From Episyrphus balteatus (lineage: Eukaryota > Arthropoda > Insecta > Diptera > Syrphidae): 64,000 nt of DNA. Location: positions 55,690,094 to 55,754,093 of the forward strand of contig NC_079136.1 of NCBI RefSeq assembly GCF_945859705.1, written 5' to 3'. Under the pieces are notes generated by a model. The model was not told where the DNA came from and ran no database searches. It was given only the letters and a program-made list of their open reading frames with translations. The position numbers were made by a program, and so were the translations under genes. Below are positions 1 through 12,256 of this stretch, piece by piece. Each line of letters begins with the position of its first letter. Position 1 is the first letter of the stretch.

Positions 1-2649
1 TGAACGTTTATAGACAATGAGCATATAAAAAAATGAAGATACAAACCTACTTTATCTTTTAACTGATGGTCAAGAAAATTGAATGCGGTTTAAGTTATAC
101 ATAGATGAAATATTTATGGACTTCAAAGTTTACTGCTTTTTGACATTTTTCAACAATTTATTTTTGACGCATCTTCTTCCAACTATAAAAAATCATGTCC
201 CGAAAAATTGTCTATAAACATTTTTTTAGAAATGATTTTTGAGTTTTCTGACATAAAATCTATGCAAAAAGTGTAACGGCACGGTGTCCAAAATTTTTAG
301 TTTTTTGTTACTAGTTACTATCAAAGCAAGCATCACTTCTGAGGACAGTGTTTCAAAATTATATTAATCAAAAGCAGTTACTTACTCAGTTTTTGTTAGG
401 TAACATTAATCAAATCAAAGTTCATTGAACTGACAAATTTATTTAAAAAGCTTTTTTTATAATTTCCCAAATGCCGTAACGCATGAAAAGAAACATCAAC
501 ATTATTTTTTATAAAGACTCCTTCATCAAAGAATAAAATTTATTAATAAAAACTCATTAACATTCAAAATGAATACTCCATTGAGCTATAACAATAAACC
601 AATTCAATCCCTATTGTATTATCGTTCAATGCGTTTGTATATGCCTGAAAAAAAAAATTCAAAAAAACTTCGGTAAAAATTCATTTCCCTATATAAAACC
701 TAAAACAGGTATTCTAACCCTCGTTTCCTGATCCAACAACAATAACCCGGACACACGTCCAGGAATTTGTGCGTCTACTAGCAAAAACCTTTACAAAATT
801 TAATTTCCTTTGTCTTCTGCCATGTAGTAACACACAGGTTGATAAACCTCCATTCACCTCTATCTACTCCATTCTCCTCCCACAAAAACACCTTTTTCCG
901 AAACGAAAAGTTGTTATCCATTTCAATGAGAACACGATTCGATCGATGTTGTTAAAATGCCTTTGGTTGCCACTCAAACAAAAGTTTCCCCAACCAAAAA
1001 GGACACGTTCCCAATAAAAACGAAAAACCAGAGGTGAAAGCAGTACCCCCCAATTCAAACAATGGAAAATAAAAGAGAAAAAAGGATGAGACAGACACGA
1101 GTGCAATATAAGGTCCTTCTTGAAATGTTCCAGCCCACACACGCCAGGCCAGACAAAAAGCGTTTATTACTCTTCAGAGTGTCACTTTTGGCTAAACGAG
1201 TATTGTGTATATCACAGATGATATAGATTGAAGGCACAGGTAAGGTGTTGGTATACAAGCGAGTCCTTTTGAACTCTTGAGAGAAAATGGAAATATACTC
1301 ATGCGAGGTATAATGATGTCCTTTATTTCTAACGTATTTCAATAAAATACTAAAAAAAGGCTCTCTTCTATATGTTTTTCGTCAATGAATGAAAAGAACA
1401 AAGCAATATTTTGGTTTTCTTTGAAAACCACTTGATTCCTGAATTTTTCCCACACGTGCATTGGAGGAAGGATGGATCTCCAAGGACCCCCAACCACGTC
1501 CTCGATGACCTGTCAGAAACATTTCTAGAATTTATTACATTTTCCATTAAAATATTTTTTTTTTGTTCATTTTTCATATTCGTTTGATCAATAAAACTTG
1601 AGGTGTTGAGGTGTGGCATGAAGAGTCCAGGACAATTTTTGTTACTTTTTCTTTCTTTTTTGTTTAATATGAATATCATGATTCTCAAGAAGTTTGTTGG
1701 TTAGAGAGAAAAATAAAATATAAAAAAAGTAAGGAAGAAAACTTTTTCGGATCAAGTTCTTAAATAGTTGGGAAAGAAGGTTGCAATTGACACCCGTATT
1801 GAACTTTGCAGACTCTATCCACTTTTTAAAAGAGTTTTCAGACTTTTAAAAAAGGTTGCCAGGAGTTTTTATATATTTATTTTTAACTCCCCCATGGGAC
1901 ACAGAGAGCGAGCCAATAGATTAATGCTTGTGTGTTTAGTTGATACTTTTCTAAAAGCATCAATAAGACACCATGATGTCTTCATACATTGTGGTAATGC
2001 CAGGAGTAACAAAATGCCAATACAAACAAATATTTAGGGCGTCGGGTTTATGGTGGCCACACAAAAAATCAATTGTGTTCATAAAAGTTTTGTACACACA
2101 AATTTTCCAAAAAGGATTAAGTATAAGGATTATTTATCTGTGGAATTTTCTAAACGGCAGTGACCTAAGCTAATAAAAGTTTGACTTTTAAAAGGGTTTG
2201 AATAATTTATAGTTTAAGAAAGAGTATCAAGATCAAACATAATTCTTGAAAGAGTTGAAATGGAGTTGAAAATAGAAGAAATTAGGAGTAACCAGGCAGT
2301 TCAAAGAAAATTTGGATCAAGTGTGGAATAAGAGAGAGAAGAAGAGCGAAATAGTCGAAAAAATTACTGAATCGAAGAAAAAAAAAAAAATAAGTAGAAT
2401 TAGAATATTTAAGTCAAAAATATAAAACACGTCACCTGAAAAGGAATCAATTTTCGTTTTCCGAACGAGACCAACTCAAAATGCCTCGAAGAAAAGATAT
2501 TAATTGTCTTTTGAAAATACTAAACTAACCTGGACGCTTTTTTACCTCTTATCTTGCGGACTATATTGATCGCTAATTTCTCGGTCCAAACTCAACCAGT
2601 TATAAAAAATACACCTTCAAAGAATGGATTACGAGAAAGTCAAGATGTT
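1..2649. other. AT-rich DNA without recognisable genes
   Basis: All six frames contain only short open stretches with low-complexity composition. No splice-bounded exon, RNA gene or repeat end was recognised by eye. The open frames between about 770 and 2170 overlap on both strands and show no family motifs, so I treat them as chance. Confidence 0.5.
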
Positions 2650-2704
2650 CATGCCTATTACCGAAGACGGGGAGTGAATCACTGCGTCTTCGGTAATAGG
2701 CATG
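2650..2704. repeat. Perfect 20-bp-arm inverted repeat (hairpin)
   Basis: The arm CATGCCTATTACCGAAGACG (2650-2669) is followed after 15 bases by its exact reverse complement (2685-2704). The spacer holds a second small stem, AGTGA-a-TCACT, so the whole 55 bp is almost one palindrome. It sits in unique AT-rich DNA and its GC content is higher than its surroundings. Function is unknown; a hairpin RNA or a foldback remnant are both possible. Confidence 0.85.
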
Positions 2705-2954
2705 ATTTATCAATGATTTTTTTAGTAAAAATTTTAGACTTTTGAGTACCGTTGTTTTGGTCAATTTTTAAAGTTTTAGTCGAAATAGCTTACTTTTTTT
2801 GGTCTAGGTATTTATAGTATTTATGTCTTTTTTATTGAAATTTTGTATATTTTCCTTCATCTACGAAGCATACTTTTTAAGCATACTTTAAAACATAGTT
2901 TTAAAACCGATATTATTCTGCTTGTAAGGTTTTCTGCAACTTTTTCCTTGGTAT

Positions 2955-3222
2955 ACCCAAAAAATCGGTTGTAGATATCACAACGAAATTCACCCGACAA
3001 CCAATGTTCTCAATTTGATCAAGAATTAATTTATTGATTCCATCACCAAATTGTTAAAATTACATCATGGTTGTAAATTCGATCGCAAAATTGTAAAACT
3101 CACAACAGATGTTGTAATTTTAACAATTTGGTGATGGAATCAATAATTAATTCTTGATCAAATTGAGAACTTTGGTTGTCGGGTCAATTTCGTTGAGGTT
3201 TCTACAACCAATTTTTTTGGGT
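2955..3222. mobile_element. Foldback-type MITE, ~268 bp
   Basis: The sequence from ACCCAAAAAATCGGTTGTAG (2955) inward is repeated in reverse complement up to 3222 with about 90% match over ~115 bp per arm. The inner part (around 3068-3107) is also roughly symmetric, so the unit is nearly palindromic throughout. No open reading frame is present and no clean target duplication was seen. It could be a MITE or a simple foldback element. Confidence 0.7.
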
Positions 3223-4770
3223 GAAGATCCAAAAGACGTTATCTATGGAATTCAGGTCCGGAGAATTGAATAAATGTAGAAGCTTCGAACAATTTTAAAA
3301 TCGTAGAATCAAAACGTTCCCAAGCTTCTTTTTGTATTGATTCTGACTTATGGTTTTTTCCACAATTTAAATACTACCTATACTTTCCCTGAGATAGCAG
3401 GATAGCCCATTATGAATGGGAGATGTTTGATAATTGAAGTAACATACTTTAAAAAGCTTTGATTTTTAAACAGAAACTGTTTCTTTTCTTTAATAGGTTT
3501 GAATAACCGATTCATGCAAAAGAAAGCCTGAAGAAGTTTGTTGTCAAAGCCACTGCATACTTTAGCTTTTCGATTCAAGTTCATACAAACAAATGATGAT
3601 CAAAGAACAAAAGTTTATGGTGAACTTACGCTTATTTGTGAATAAAAATATATGTTTTTAAGTGTAAAAAGCGATTTTTTGAAAAAATGATTTTCTTTAC
3701 CAAGCTAAATCTCAAAAATTATACCTAACAATTAAAAATCTGAAAAATATTTACATGATAGCTACACTTATAAAATTTGAGTCTGTAAGGTTTAAATTTT
3801 TTGAGCAAATGGTTTGGCTGGAATTTAAAATTGATCGAACAAGGTCCAAAAAACCCTATTTTATTCCCATAAGAAACTTCAACCGCTTGGAGGTACGGGT
3901 TAGAATTAAGTTAGACACTTGAAACTTGGGAAATATTTTTGTCAGTTTATTTCCAACCATATAAGATCTTGGGAGCATACAAATTCTAATTATATTAAAA
4001 TAACGAGCACCCTATTTTGTACCTTGTAATACACATCATGATATGCCATATTTTTTAGTTACCAAAAAATAGCATAGATTCCGCAGTTTTTGTCAAATTC
4101 AATAAAACTTTACATCAATTTGTGCTTAAACAAATGTTCTTTCAGAATATTACCTTACTTCATTTTTTTTTGTTTGTTTTATTGTGCAATAAAAAATGGG
4201 TAAAGTTGAAAAAATTGAGAAAAAAATCAATTTTTCAAGATTTATGGGATAAAAACCTACACTTTATTTGTTTAAACAATAGACTTTTATACATCATTCG
4301 AAAGGTCTGAGAACGTTCTTTCCAAAAACATATAATATATTGAGGATTGTTAAAAAATGACTGAGATATTCATAGATTACTGCGTAAAGTCTGTAAAAAT
4401 TGTTTTTTGTAAATTACAAAAAAAAGGTTCCAAAAATATAACAAAAATCTTTCTATGCATTATTCGACCATATAAACAGCTTACATTATGTGTAAGTGTT
4501 AACTGTCTTTTTTGAGAAATTCTAAAGTTCAAAAATTTCCCAAAAGAAATAAAAAAAAATAACTTTAACCAGGAAACATTTAGAACACCAAGGCCCTAAT
4601 AGAAAGCTTTTATAAAATCAAAAAGTAGTCAAAAATAGAAGAAGATCTTCACTAACGTCTTTGGACTAGGTAAATCTGGACCGATTCTACTGCTCTGCAA
4701 CATGATCATGATCTTGTACTGGAACATATAAAAGATTGAAAAACGCAATGTTTCGGAAACTATGCCATGC
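3223..4770. other. AT-rich DNA, nothing recognised
   Basis: No exon, repeat end or RNA gene could be supported here. Phrases such as 'gatagctacacttataaaat' resemble decayed interspersed repeat text, but no partner copy was found in the window. Confidence 0.4.
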
Positions 4771-4774
4771 TTAA

Positions 4775-5020
4775 CCCTCTGTCGGCACACGGGTGCGAAT
4801 TTGGCAGGACAAAAATAAAAGGTGGTCACAAAAAAGTGTCTTTATAAGGGTGAAAATACTTTTTTTTGGAATTGTGAATACAATATTCGAATTCTTCGGA
4901 AAATTCTACATCAATCTCATGTATGGTTTTCTATAAAATAGTGAGACCGAAAAAAGTTCTAGCGACATGAAAAAGTATACACCAAATTCGCAAAAAAGGA
5001 GTGTCATCAGAGCTAAGTTA
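4775..5020. mobile_element. Decayed TTAA-flanked MITE (piggyBac-like), older copy
   Basis: It starts CCCTCTGTCGGCACAC directly after TTAA (4771-4774) and matches the intact copy at 23529-23773 along most of its length, including GGGTGCGAATTTGGCAGGAC and the stretch about 'agtgagaccgaaaaaagttc'. The right end is eroded: the expected GTGTGCC...CAGAGGG end reads GTGTCATCAGAG and TTAA lies a few bases off. It is non-coding and non-autonomous. The piggyBac assignment rests on the TTAA target and the CCC start. Confidence 0.65.
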
Positions 5021-5100
5021 AACATGTTTGACAGCTGTGAATTATCCAAGAATGGCGCTAGGCAATTAACACTTAACTTTTACCAACTAACTACTAGTTG

Positions 5101-5237
5101 CAAAATTTTATTGATACGAATTTGAACCCAAACTTTAGAACTTGGTACACTTTTACATCTCAGTACTTTTTGTGCCAGCATAATTTCAACATAGTAAAAC
5201 TTGGCTCCTTTTTTAACAGTAATGTTTTTGTTGTGAT
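5101..5237 (+). repeat. Solo arm of the foldback family found at 51.9-52.3 kb
   Basis: This ~137-bp segment matches the right arm of the long hairpin at 51922-52261 almost base for base, from 'caaaattttattgatacg' to 'gtttttgttgtgat'. Only one arm is present here. It shows the arm exists as an independent interspersed repeat. Confidence 0.8.
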
Positions 5238-7828
5238 TCTAATTACAGAAAATTTGTGGAACCGAAATAAAAATTTAACATTTTTTAAATTTGTATTTCC
5301 TCTTTAAGGATGTAATTTGAAAAGTTAATATCCTTTTCCATTTTAAATCCACTCCTGGTTGGCAGGACAAAAATAATTGTCTCAAGTTGAAAAAGTGTGC
5401 GTTCTTCTTATATTTTTCTGAGAATCAGCAAATCCCATGTGAAATATAGAACCAAACGATAAACGAAAAGAAAATAACAAAGTGTCCCAAAGAACAACGA
5501 ACAAGAGAAAAAAAAAAAAACAGAAAAAGATTTACTTCGATGAATATTGGCTCTAATAGGACTTTTACAACAAAACACAAACACACTCATACTCATACTA
5601 ATATCTACTCAAAAAGTGTATATATAACAGTAAAGGATAAAAAAGAAACTTTCTATTATTGAATTAAACTTTTGTATTGTAAATAATTTTCGGCAGCTGG
5701 TGTTACAAATTAGTTTATAATGTTTTTTTTTTTTTTTTTCTTATTTCTGGCAGATTTTTGGATTATGAACAACAAGTTGATCCTATTAAGCGAAAATGAA
5801 TTATATTTATGAGTGCACGCATAAGGATTTGAGGTTTAATTTAGATTGTTTTTTGTTTGTTTGTTTTTGCTAATGTGTTGTGAATTAACCAAAAAGAGAA
5901 TTTACTGCGAGAATGATGGAAACTTTTCTTTTTTTTTTTAAACAAACACCACATGGGCGTTATGTGATAATAAGGATTAAAGGAAAACTTTTTGAAAAGT
6001 CCTTATCTTAAAAGATCCTGATTCTAAGAATTGTAAAGAGGGTCCTGTGGGATGGGTTTCTGCTTTTTTTTTTTTTTAATATTTTGTCAAATATACCATT
6101 CCTTATGCTTCGCTTACTTTAACAATGTTTGCACTTTGCAATAATAAAAGTGGCTAAACCGATCAAATCAACTCTGTTTTGTTTTTCTTCTTAATGGTCT
6201 AAATGTGAAATTAATAGGTCAATAATACGAGTAGTTAAATCATTAGTAGCGTTTATTGTTATTAAAAACAACTTACACGTTTCCGTTATCCTTAAAGAGA
6301 AAATAGCTATCCTCCTATATCCCTCATATAATTTTGTAATTTGAAACTTCTAGTGCCGACATTTATCAATAAAATCACAACAACAAAAAACAAAACCCTC
6401 CAAATGGTCATTTCGTCACATTATGTTGTCATATTGAGCTTAATGAGTATTTAATGATTAGAACTTTCTCTGGCTTCTGATGGTTTTTTTTTGTAACATC
6501 AGTAACAGCACTTTGTGTATGTGTGACTGTATATTTTTTTATATTCACACATCCTTACATTCGAGGATACCGCAATCGTAACAACTTCATTGTGACATAA
6601 AATGGCTAAAATGGCTTTGCATTAGAGACTCAATTAGGTGTTGTTTTTGCTGCAAAGCAGTGAAAATGCGAACTATTATTTGATCGTTGATAGCTGCGCA
6701 AATCGAAGTATGCGTTAAAAACAAATTGACAGAGTAATTTCCTGTGCTAGGGCTTGAAATATCCAACTTCCAAATGTGACATCCTCCATTAATGATGTGG
6801 GTGCGAAGTGTGATGTGTGTTGTCACTAGTAGATTAAGAGTAATTTGGTAAGTGGGTTAATGAACAAGTCAAATACTTTGAGGCAGTTATCACAGAAGCA
6901 AATAAAAAGTGACGCAACACGTTTGTATAGGAAATTCATAAATAAGGAATAATTATATTTGCTTGTTTTTTTTTGGTTCAGGATTCTTGCTAAGGATTTA
7001 ATTTAATTTTTTTTTTCTGTACTTCCTGCAATAGGTATGCCAAGCGTCTTAAATGAAAATGAAGATTAATGGTAAGTTCTGGAATGATCCATGACCCATG
7101 AGGCAGGCATAGTTAAGGAAACATATTTTGCTTATATTTATTGGTGGGAACTTAAATTGCAGTGTTCAAGCAGATGTTGACAGCAATTTACTTAGGATTT
7201 TTTTTTGTGGTTTGATTAATTGAATTCACATGGTTTTTTGGGAAAGATAAACAACATTTTAGAAAGTTGTTGATTTATGGTAAGAAATTCTGAAATTCTG
7301 GTGTCGATAAAAAATGAGACTGTGAGAATAAAAAATATGATCGGGCAAACTTTTTTGTTAAATTCAATTCTGTTTCAAAACAATTAAAATAGGACTCGTA
7401 TGGCATCGTTTTTTTACTTTGCTTCTCAATGTTTAATGAATAAAAATGATGGAGAAGACTTCTTCTGAGTAGAATCCAAGTTTTTGTTTTTTTTTTTTCT
7501 TTGTTATATATAGTTCACACTGTGTTCGGTTTATTCGATTTCTTTCTGAAAACCTCAAACCATCATAGCAGAATTACTGAACTTCGTGTTCATGACCCTA
7601 ACGTGTTTCGGACTGTTGTCTATAATTTCTCAACTAACAGCAAACTCGACGACTACATACCTAAACGGATTATAAATACCTTTGAAATGTTATTAAAACA
7701 CAGCGTGAGCATTGACAAGAGCAAAGAAAAGAGGAGAGGATTAAGTAGCAAACACATTAAACTTCTGTTGATTCTAATCATCATTCACAAGAGCCGCACA
7801 AAGAAATCAGCAGGACCTGGTATTAAAT
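5238..7828. other. Largely unique DNA, nothing assigned
   Basis: This stretch has fewer repeat phrases than its neighbours. An open frame at 7501-7866 (121 codons, plus) runs into the family-B repeat at its 3' end and has no recognisable domain, so I do not call it a gene. Conserved noncoding DNA is possible but cannot be shown from one sequence. Confidence 0.4.
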
Positions 7829-9080
7829 TTTTGCAATGCTCAAAAAGTATAAAATTAATTTATTGAAAACAATCATTTTTATCAAAAAAGCAAAAAAAAA
7901 CATGAATTTTTATCTTCTCATGTCATTAATTCCATTTTTTTCCCTAACAACCTATACAAAATTTTATACCATCTGAAAGCTTATTGTCTTAGCTCAAAAC
8001 GTATATGTATATCGATCAGGTCTATGAGACATCTACAAAAAGAGCTAGAATTTTTTGAACTCGATCAAATTTCATTAAAAAAAGCAAAAACAAAACATTT
8101 ATTTTTATGTTCTCACGCTATGGGATCAATTTTTTTATTTGACAACCTATACAAATTTTATACCATGTGAAAGCTTATTATTTCGCCTTTCATATGACGT
8201 ATCAATCTCATTTCAAAGATGCCTACAAGAAGTTAGAATTTTTTAAAGTCAACCATGTCGAATTTCCAGACAGAAGGTAATTGTATCAGGATGCTCATAA
8301 AAGTTTAATAAAATTTCTATCTGCTCTCGGTCAAAAGTTATAACCTGTTGAATTCTAAAATTTTATTTTACCGTTATCTCAAAATTGTGTTTACGAAAAT
8401 GATTGAAACTTCATACACATATAGTCGTAGTCATGGTCTATCATTACTGTATATATTTTATTCCTGTATCTATTAAAGAAAAAAAGATAAAAATAAAAAA
8501 CGATGAAAATCGGTTAAAAACGGTCAAAAAACGTGTTTTTTAAAAAACTTGTTTCTTCCGTTATTCAGTCAAAACTCACTAAATGATTCCAATCTTTTGC
8601 ATATGTATGCATAAGGCCAAAACCTACATGTCCTATAAGTTTGAGAGCTAAAAATCAAAAACTTCCCAAAAATACCCCTAAAAAACAAAAATTCATATTT
8701 CGAAACTCAGAGTGTTGGATAAAAATCCGTATCAGACGCCTACTTTTTTTTTCTCTCATCTTTCACATGGCACCTTTAGAATTGTCAAAAAAATTTCCCT
8801 ACCCAAAATCATCATTTTGTCATAGCCCCAAAACGTGTGTACAACGTTCAAACAAAACGTTATAGCTTAGTTTCAAAATTTTTTAGAATTTTTTCTTAAA
8901 TGCAGATATTCTTATATAGCAAAAAAAAATCAACTCTCTACAACTCTACAACTTCGTGTTTAGATTTTAGCCCAAATTTCATCTTTTTGCTTTACCCCTG
9001 TTTACCCTATTAAATGACGGGATTTTTTAAAATCCTTTATTTGGATTAAGCTTTAGGTTGTTATCTTTCAAATATTTTTA
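7829..9080 (+). mobile_element. Family-B interspersed repeat, copy 1
   Basis: It begins 'tttttgcaatgctcaaaaag' and runs in step with the copy at 17519-18840 through several shared blocks: 'ccatctgaaagcttattgt', 'atcgatcaggtctatgagac', 'aaaaacggtcaaaaa' and 'aagctttaggtt'. Relative to copy 2 it lacks the block with 'cactggtggctgttcggg'. It has no coding capacity. Superfamily is unknown; a Helitron-derived or other non-autonomous DNA element is possible. Confidence 0.75.
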
Positions 9081-10247
9081 ATTTTGAATTGAAATTTTTA
9101 ATTAAATAAAAAAAGATTGCAAGTTTAAGGAATTTAATCACTTTATCAAAGTAAAAATTGTACAAAACTACAAAGGATTCTGACAGAACGTTTTTTCGGA
9201 GAATCACAAAACTAGTTTCATTATGTTCAGTTGAAGTTACACTGTTACAATATTCTCTTATTCTCGTGGACTCAAAATGTCTTCTAACGATAGATTGCTT
9301 TGACATAACTCTTCTTTTCCTTTTAAAAAAATACTCCATTGATAAAATAAAGCTTAAATGTTTTCGTAATTCTTTAACCCAAATCAACCAAACACTAAGT
9401 ACATCCTTTGTTGTATGTATATAAAGTCCTTTTACTTTCCACTCAATTTAATAACCTGATTGCTTTACTCCAAGCTATACTCCAGCAGTTAACAACAAAC
9501 ACACACACAAAAGTCACCAGACCTATATCCGAGTAAGCTCCCTGCCAAAGTTAAATTCCATTCCTTTTTACGGTTTTCATTTGTCGAAAGTCGTAAAGCC
9601 ACACCCAACCAAAAAAAAAAAAAATCTCTCATATCCTTTACCTGAGATTTTAATTGAGATATCTTTCGAATCGAATCAATCTTTTTCAATGTAAATTACC
9701 TTTTTGGGGAAATTAATGGTTCGGTTCGGTCATCTACCTCCCCAAATATACACATCCGTTCCATGCTCAGCTCAGCATGAGAAATTTAATTAGTCTCATC
9801 GATCTCCAAAGAGCTCATTCTCTTAATTAAAATAACCTTCACTGTTGTGGAATGCCGCAAAACCCATCAGGCTCTTGCTATTCAAATTCGTTAATTTAAT
9901 TGCAAACCCTAAAAAAGGAAAAAAAACACATGGCAACCAGGATAGGAAACGGTGGTGGACAGGACATTGTACTCTATCAGAAATTTTTTTTCTTATTGTT
10001 CACTAAATTGAAAAATAACATCGCACCTTTTCCGGTATTTTGCAAAGAGTGATGGTGGAATGTTTTCAAGAAAATAAGGTGGCGCCCAACTCGGGACTCA
10101 ACTTGGTTCGAAAATTGAAATATTTATTTTTGAATCATTTATAAAATGTCGATGACAGCGCCAACGACAAAAAATAAAAGCATTTAGTTAAAAACAAACA
10201 AAGAGTCACCTATCGGGCCGGGCCCTACCCTTATTTTGAGAGGGCCA
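9081..10247. other. Unique DNA with a cluster of TAATTA-type sites
   Basis: No gene is seen. Between about 9780 and 9905 there are several homeodomain-core sites (ATTTAATTAG, CTTAATTAAA, TTAATTTAATTG) in DNA that is less simple than the surroundings, as in insect enhancers. This is an impression from motif density only. Confidence 0.3.
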
Positions 10248-10251
10248 AAGA

Positions 10252-10281
10252 TATATAAAAACAACACACACGTTTTTAGTC
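10252..10281 (+). promoter_or_regulatory. Candidate core promoter: TATA box and initiator
   Basis: TATATAAA starts at 10252 and an initiator-like TTAGTC is centred on 10278, about 26 bp downstream, which is slightly tighter than the usual ~30 bp. The 500 bp that follow are unusually GC-rich for this window and contain GAGAGAGAG runs (10441-10447, 10621-10650), typical of GAGA-factor promoters in flies. Downstream, an ATG-led open stretch (10291 on) stays open to a possible donor AAG|GTTAGT near 10374. Confidence 0.3.
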
Positions 10282-10460
10282 TACATGCTGATGAAATCAA
10301 AATCGATATCAAAACGGAGAGGCGAGAGGGGGATGACTAAACGAAACGAAAGAGATGCCCTTGGCCAACCGCAAGGTTAGTAATTATTATATTTTAAGTG
10401 GAGCACACACCACCCCATTGCGCCCTCTAGGGTAGAGTTAGAGAGAGCTGGGAGGTGGTG

Positions 10461-10553
10461 ATGGCGGTGGCGGCTGGCTATGACGTGTTGGAGCGAGAGG
10501 CGGAGAGGCTACATCTGGTGTTCCACTTTCAATGCAATTACAAAGAACATTAA
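10461..10553 (+). CDS. Small ORF, 30 codons, in the GC-rich island
   Basis: The frame ATG GCG GTG GCG GCT GGC TAT GAC GTG opens a 30-residue peptide beginning MAVAAGYDVLEREAERLHLV and ending at TAA 10551-10553. Codons are G/C-ended, unlike the rest of the window. No family is recognised. It lies about 180 bp downstream of the candidate TATA box, so an upstream ORF in a 5'UTR or a chance frame in GC-rich DNA are both plausible. No expression evidence is available. Confidence 0.2.
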   Translation: MAVAAGYDVLEREAERLHLVFHFQCNYKEH

Positions 10554-10607
10554 AGCAAAAGACGATTTAGGTTCATTTTCAGATTGTTGCCAGTCTTGAG
10601 TCCTGCC

Positions 10608-10742
10608 ATGGCCACAACCAGAGAGAGAGAAAACGACACAGAGAGAAAGAGTTGCCGGTGGCAAAGGATGAGGATGAAAACTCGAGGGCTGAGGATCAAG
10701 AAGCTTGAAAAGAAGAAAGAGGGAGAAAAAAAATACAAATGA
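10608..10742 (+). CDS. Small ORF, 44 codons, highly basic
   Basis: An ATG in a good start context (GCCATGG) opens a 44-residue frame rich in Arg, Lys and Glu, starting MATTRERENDTERKS and ending in a Lys/Glu-rich tail before TGA 10740-10742. The composition follows the GAGA-rich DNA, so it may be a by-product of regulatory sequence. No homologue is recognised. It follows the 30-codon ORF on the same strand. Confidence 0.2.
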   Translation: MATTRERENDTERKSCRWQRMRMKTRGLRIKKLEKKKEGEKKYK

Positions 10743-12060
10743 GGTCGACCGTCAACGTGCTGGGGAATGATTATGAAAAATGTTCCCAGGAATCAAGAAT
10801 GTGAGTGCTGTGTGCTGCTCTGTGCTAAACTGTGCTCTGTGCATTGCAGCCTGCCTCTGTTCCTTTGGAAATGACGACAGCAACAACCAAGGCGACCGAT
10901 GAGGACGTTGGTTTGGTTTGGTTCGTTCAGCTATTGGAAATGGAAAATTATGTTTTTTTTTTCTCATCCTCATCCTTCGAAATTAAATTGTGCAGAGGCA
11001 TTTTATAGAAATGAAATGGAATCGATTTTTTTTTTTTCAATAATTTATTAAAAAGAAAAAAACTGGCCTACATTGAAGAATGACGAAAAAGAAGGGGATA
11101 AATAATATTGTAGAAACTGCTTTTGTATGATCCTTTTGTTATGGCACTCAAAGGAATTTCTTCATGATATTAATGAGGAATGAAATGTCTTAGTCAGTGT
11201 AAGAAGCCCGATTAAGCTATAGTAGCGGAGGGGTTATTTACTTATATTTCTCTATGATATTTTCGATGAGCGACCTGATTTTTTTATAACTAATTTGAAA
11301 GAAAGTGTTGATTTCTTTAGAAATAATGTTCTCTATAGAATTTTTTTTTTTCATCGACTTTCAATCAATATTTGCCATATAGTTCAACAGAAAGACTTAT
11401 TTATTAATTCGAGAGTGGTTATTCGTTGGTGGATGGAGAGACTTGTATACAGCTTTGAGGAATAGGTTGGAGTCTGATTTTGGATAGGTATCATCTGTAA
11501 ACCTTTTTTTACGTTTTCTATTTCTACTTTATAACACTCCAAGTTATTCTTGCTTGTGGGAAACTTCAGGATTCTCGCTTTTGATCACGACCAATTGCCC
11601 ATTCTTCAAACCGGACTTCTTTGAAATAAGCTAGATGAATATTCCATGTTCCATCTTAGATTGCAACGGGTAGAACTAATGGCCAAGAATTCAGGTTGCT
11701 TTTATCTCAATCAGGAATGTTGAAAATTTTTAACCTCTTATGCTAAGATTTTTACCTTGACCACGTTACTGAAATGAAACTTTATTGGTTGCTTCTTTGT
11801 GTATTGCATTTTGATGCAATACCTTACCCAACTAACACAACAGCTTCTATTAATTGAAGTCTCGCAGGTACTACTTTTTATACAGCTTGTATAGAGCTTG
11901 CTTCAGAATTTAATTGCTTTTAGATGTTCGAACTTATTTAACAACTTCTAATAAGTTGTTTAAATACTGTTAAAGAAACATAATCGAAGAAAGCTTGTTT
12001 TTCGGATAAGCCTGTTTAATGAATTTATAGAAGCTTTACAGAAACTACCAAGTTTTGTAT
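10743..12060. other. Unique AT-rich DNA, nothing assigned
   Basis: No exon, repeat end or RNA gene could be supported. The short ORFs are minus-strand shadows of the GC-rich island or chance. Confidence 0.4.
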
Positions 12061-12067
12061 TTGATTT

Positions 12068-12152
12068 TTGGTTTTGATATTGAATAATCTAGCTCGGACA
12101 CTTTTTGGTTTTGACATTGAATAATTTAGCTCGGACATTTTTTTGTTTTGAC
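12068..12152. repeat. Two-copy tandem duplication, ~43 bp unit
   Basis: The phrase 'ggttttgatattgaataat' plus 'ctagctcggacac' is repeated immediately as 'ggttttgacattgaataat' plus 'ttagctcggacat'. The two units differ at a few positions. It is a local duplication with no evident function. Confidence 0.7.
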
Positions 12153-12199
12153 ATTCTGCTATTCGAACTGATTAAGTTTTTGATTTCATTAATGAATAT

Positions 12200-12256
12200 A
12201 CTAGAGTGGTGGATTGCCATCAAGCAGATACGCAGTTCGATTCCTGGGTGTGGTAA
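12200..12256 (+). other. tRNA-like fragment (possible SINE head)
   Basis: GCAGTTCGATTCCTGGG resembles a pol III B box (GTTCRANNC) and is preceded about 30 bp upstream by an A-box-like TAGAGTGGTGGATTGC, then followed by GGTAAAAAAA. A cloverleaf cannot be closed convincingly, so this is not called a tRNA gene. A tRNA-derived SINE remnant is the likeliest reading. Confidence 0.3.

Noticed and set aside
7501..7866. 121-codon plus-strand ORF
   Set aside because: Its 3' end is family-B repeat text and no domain is visible.
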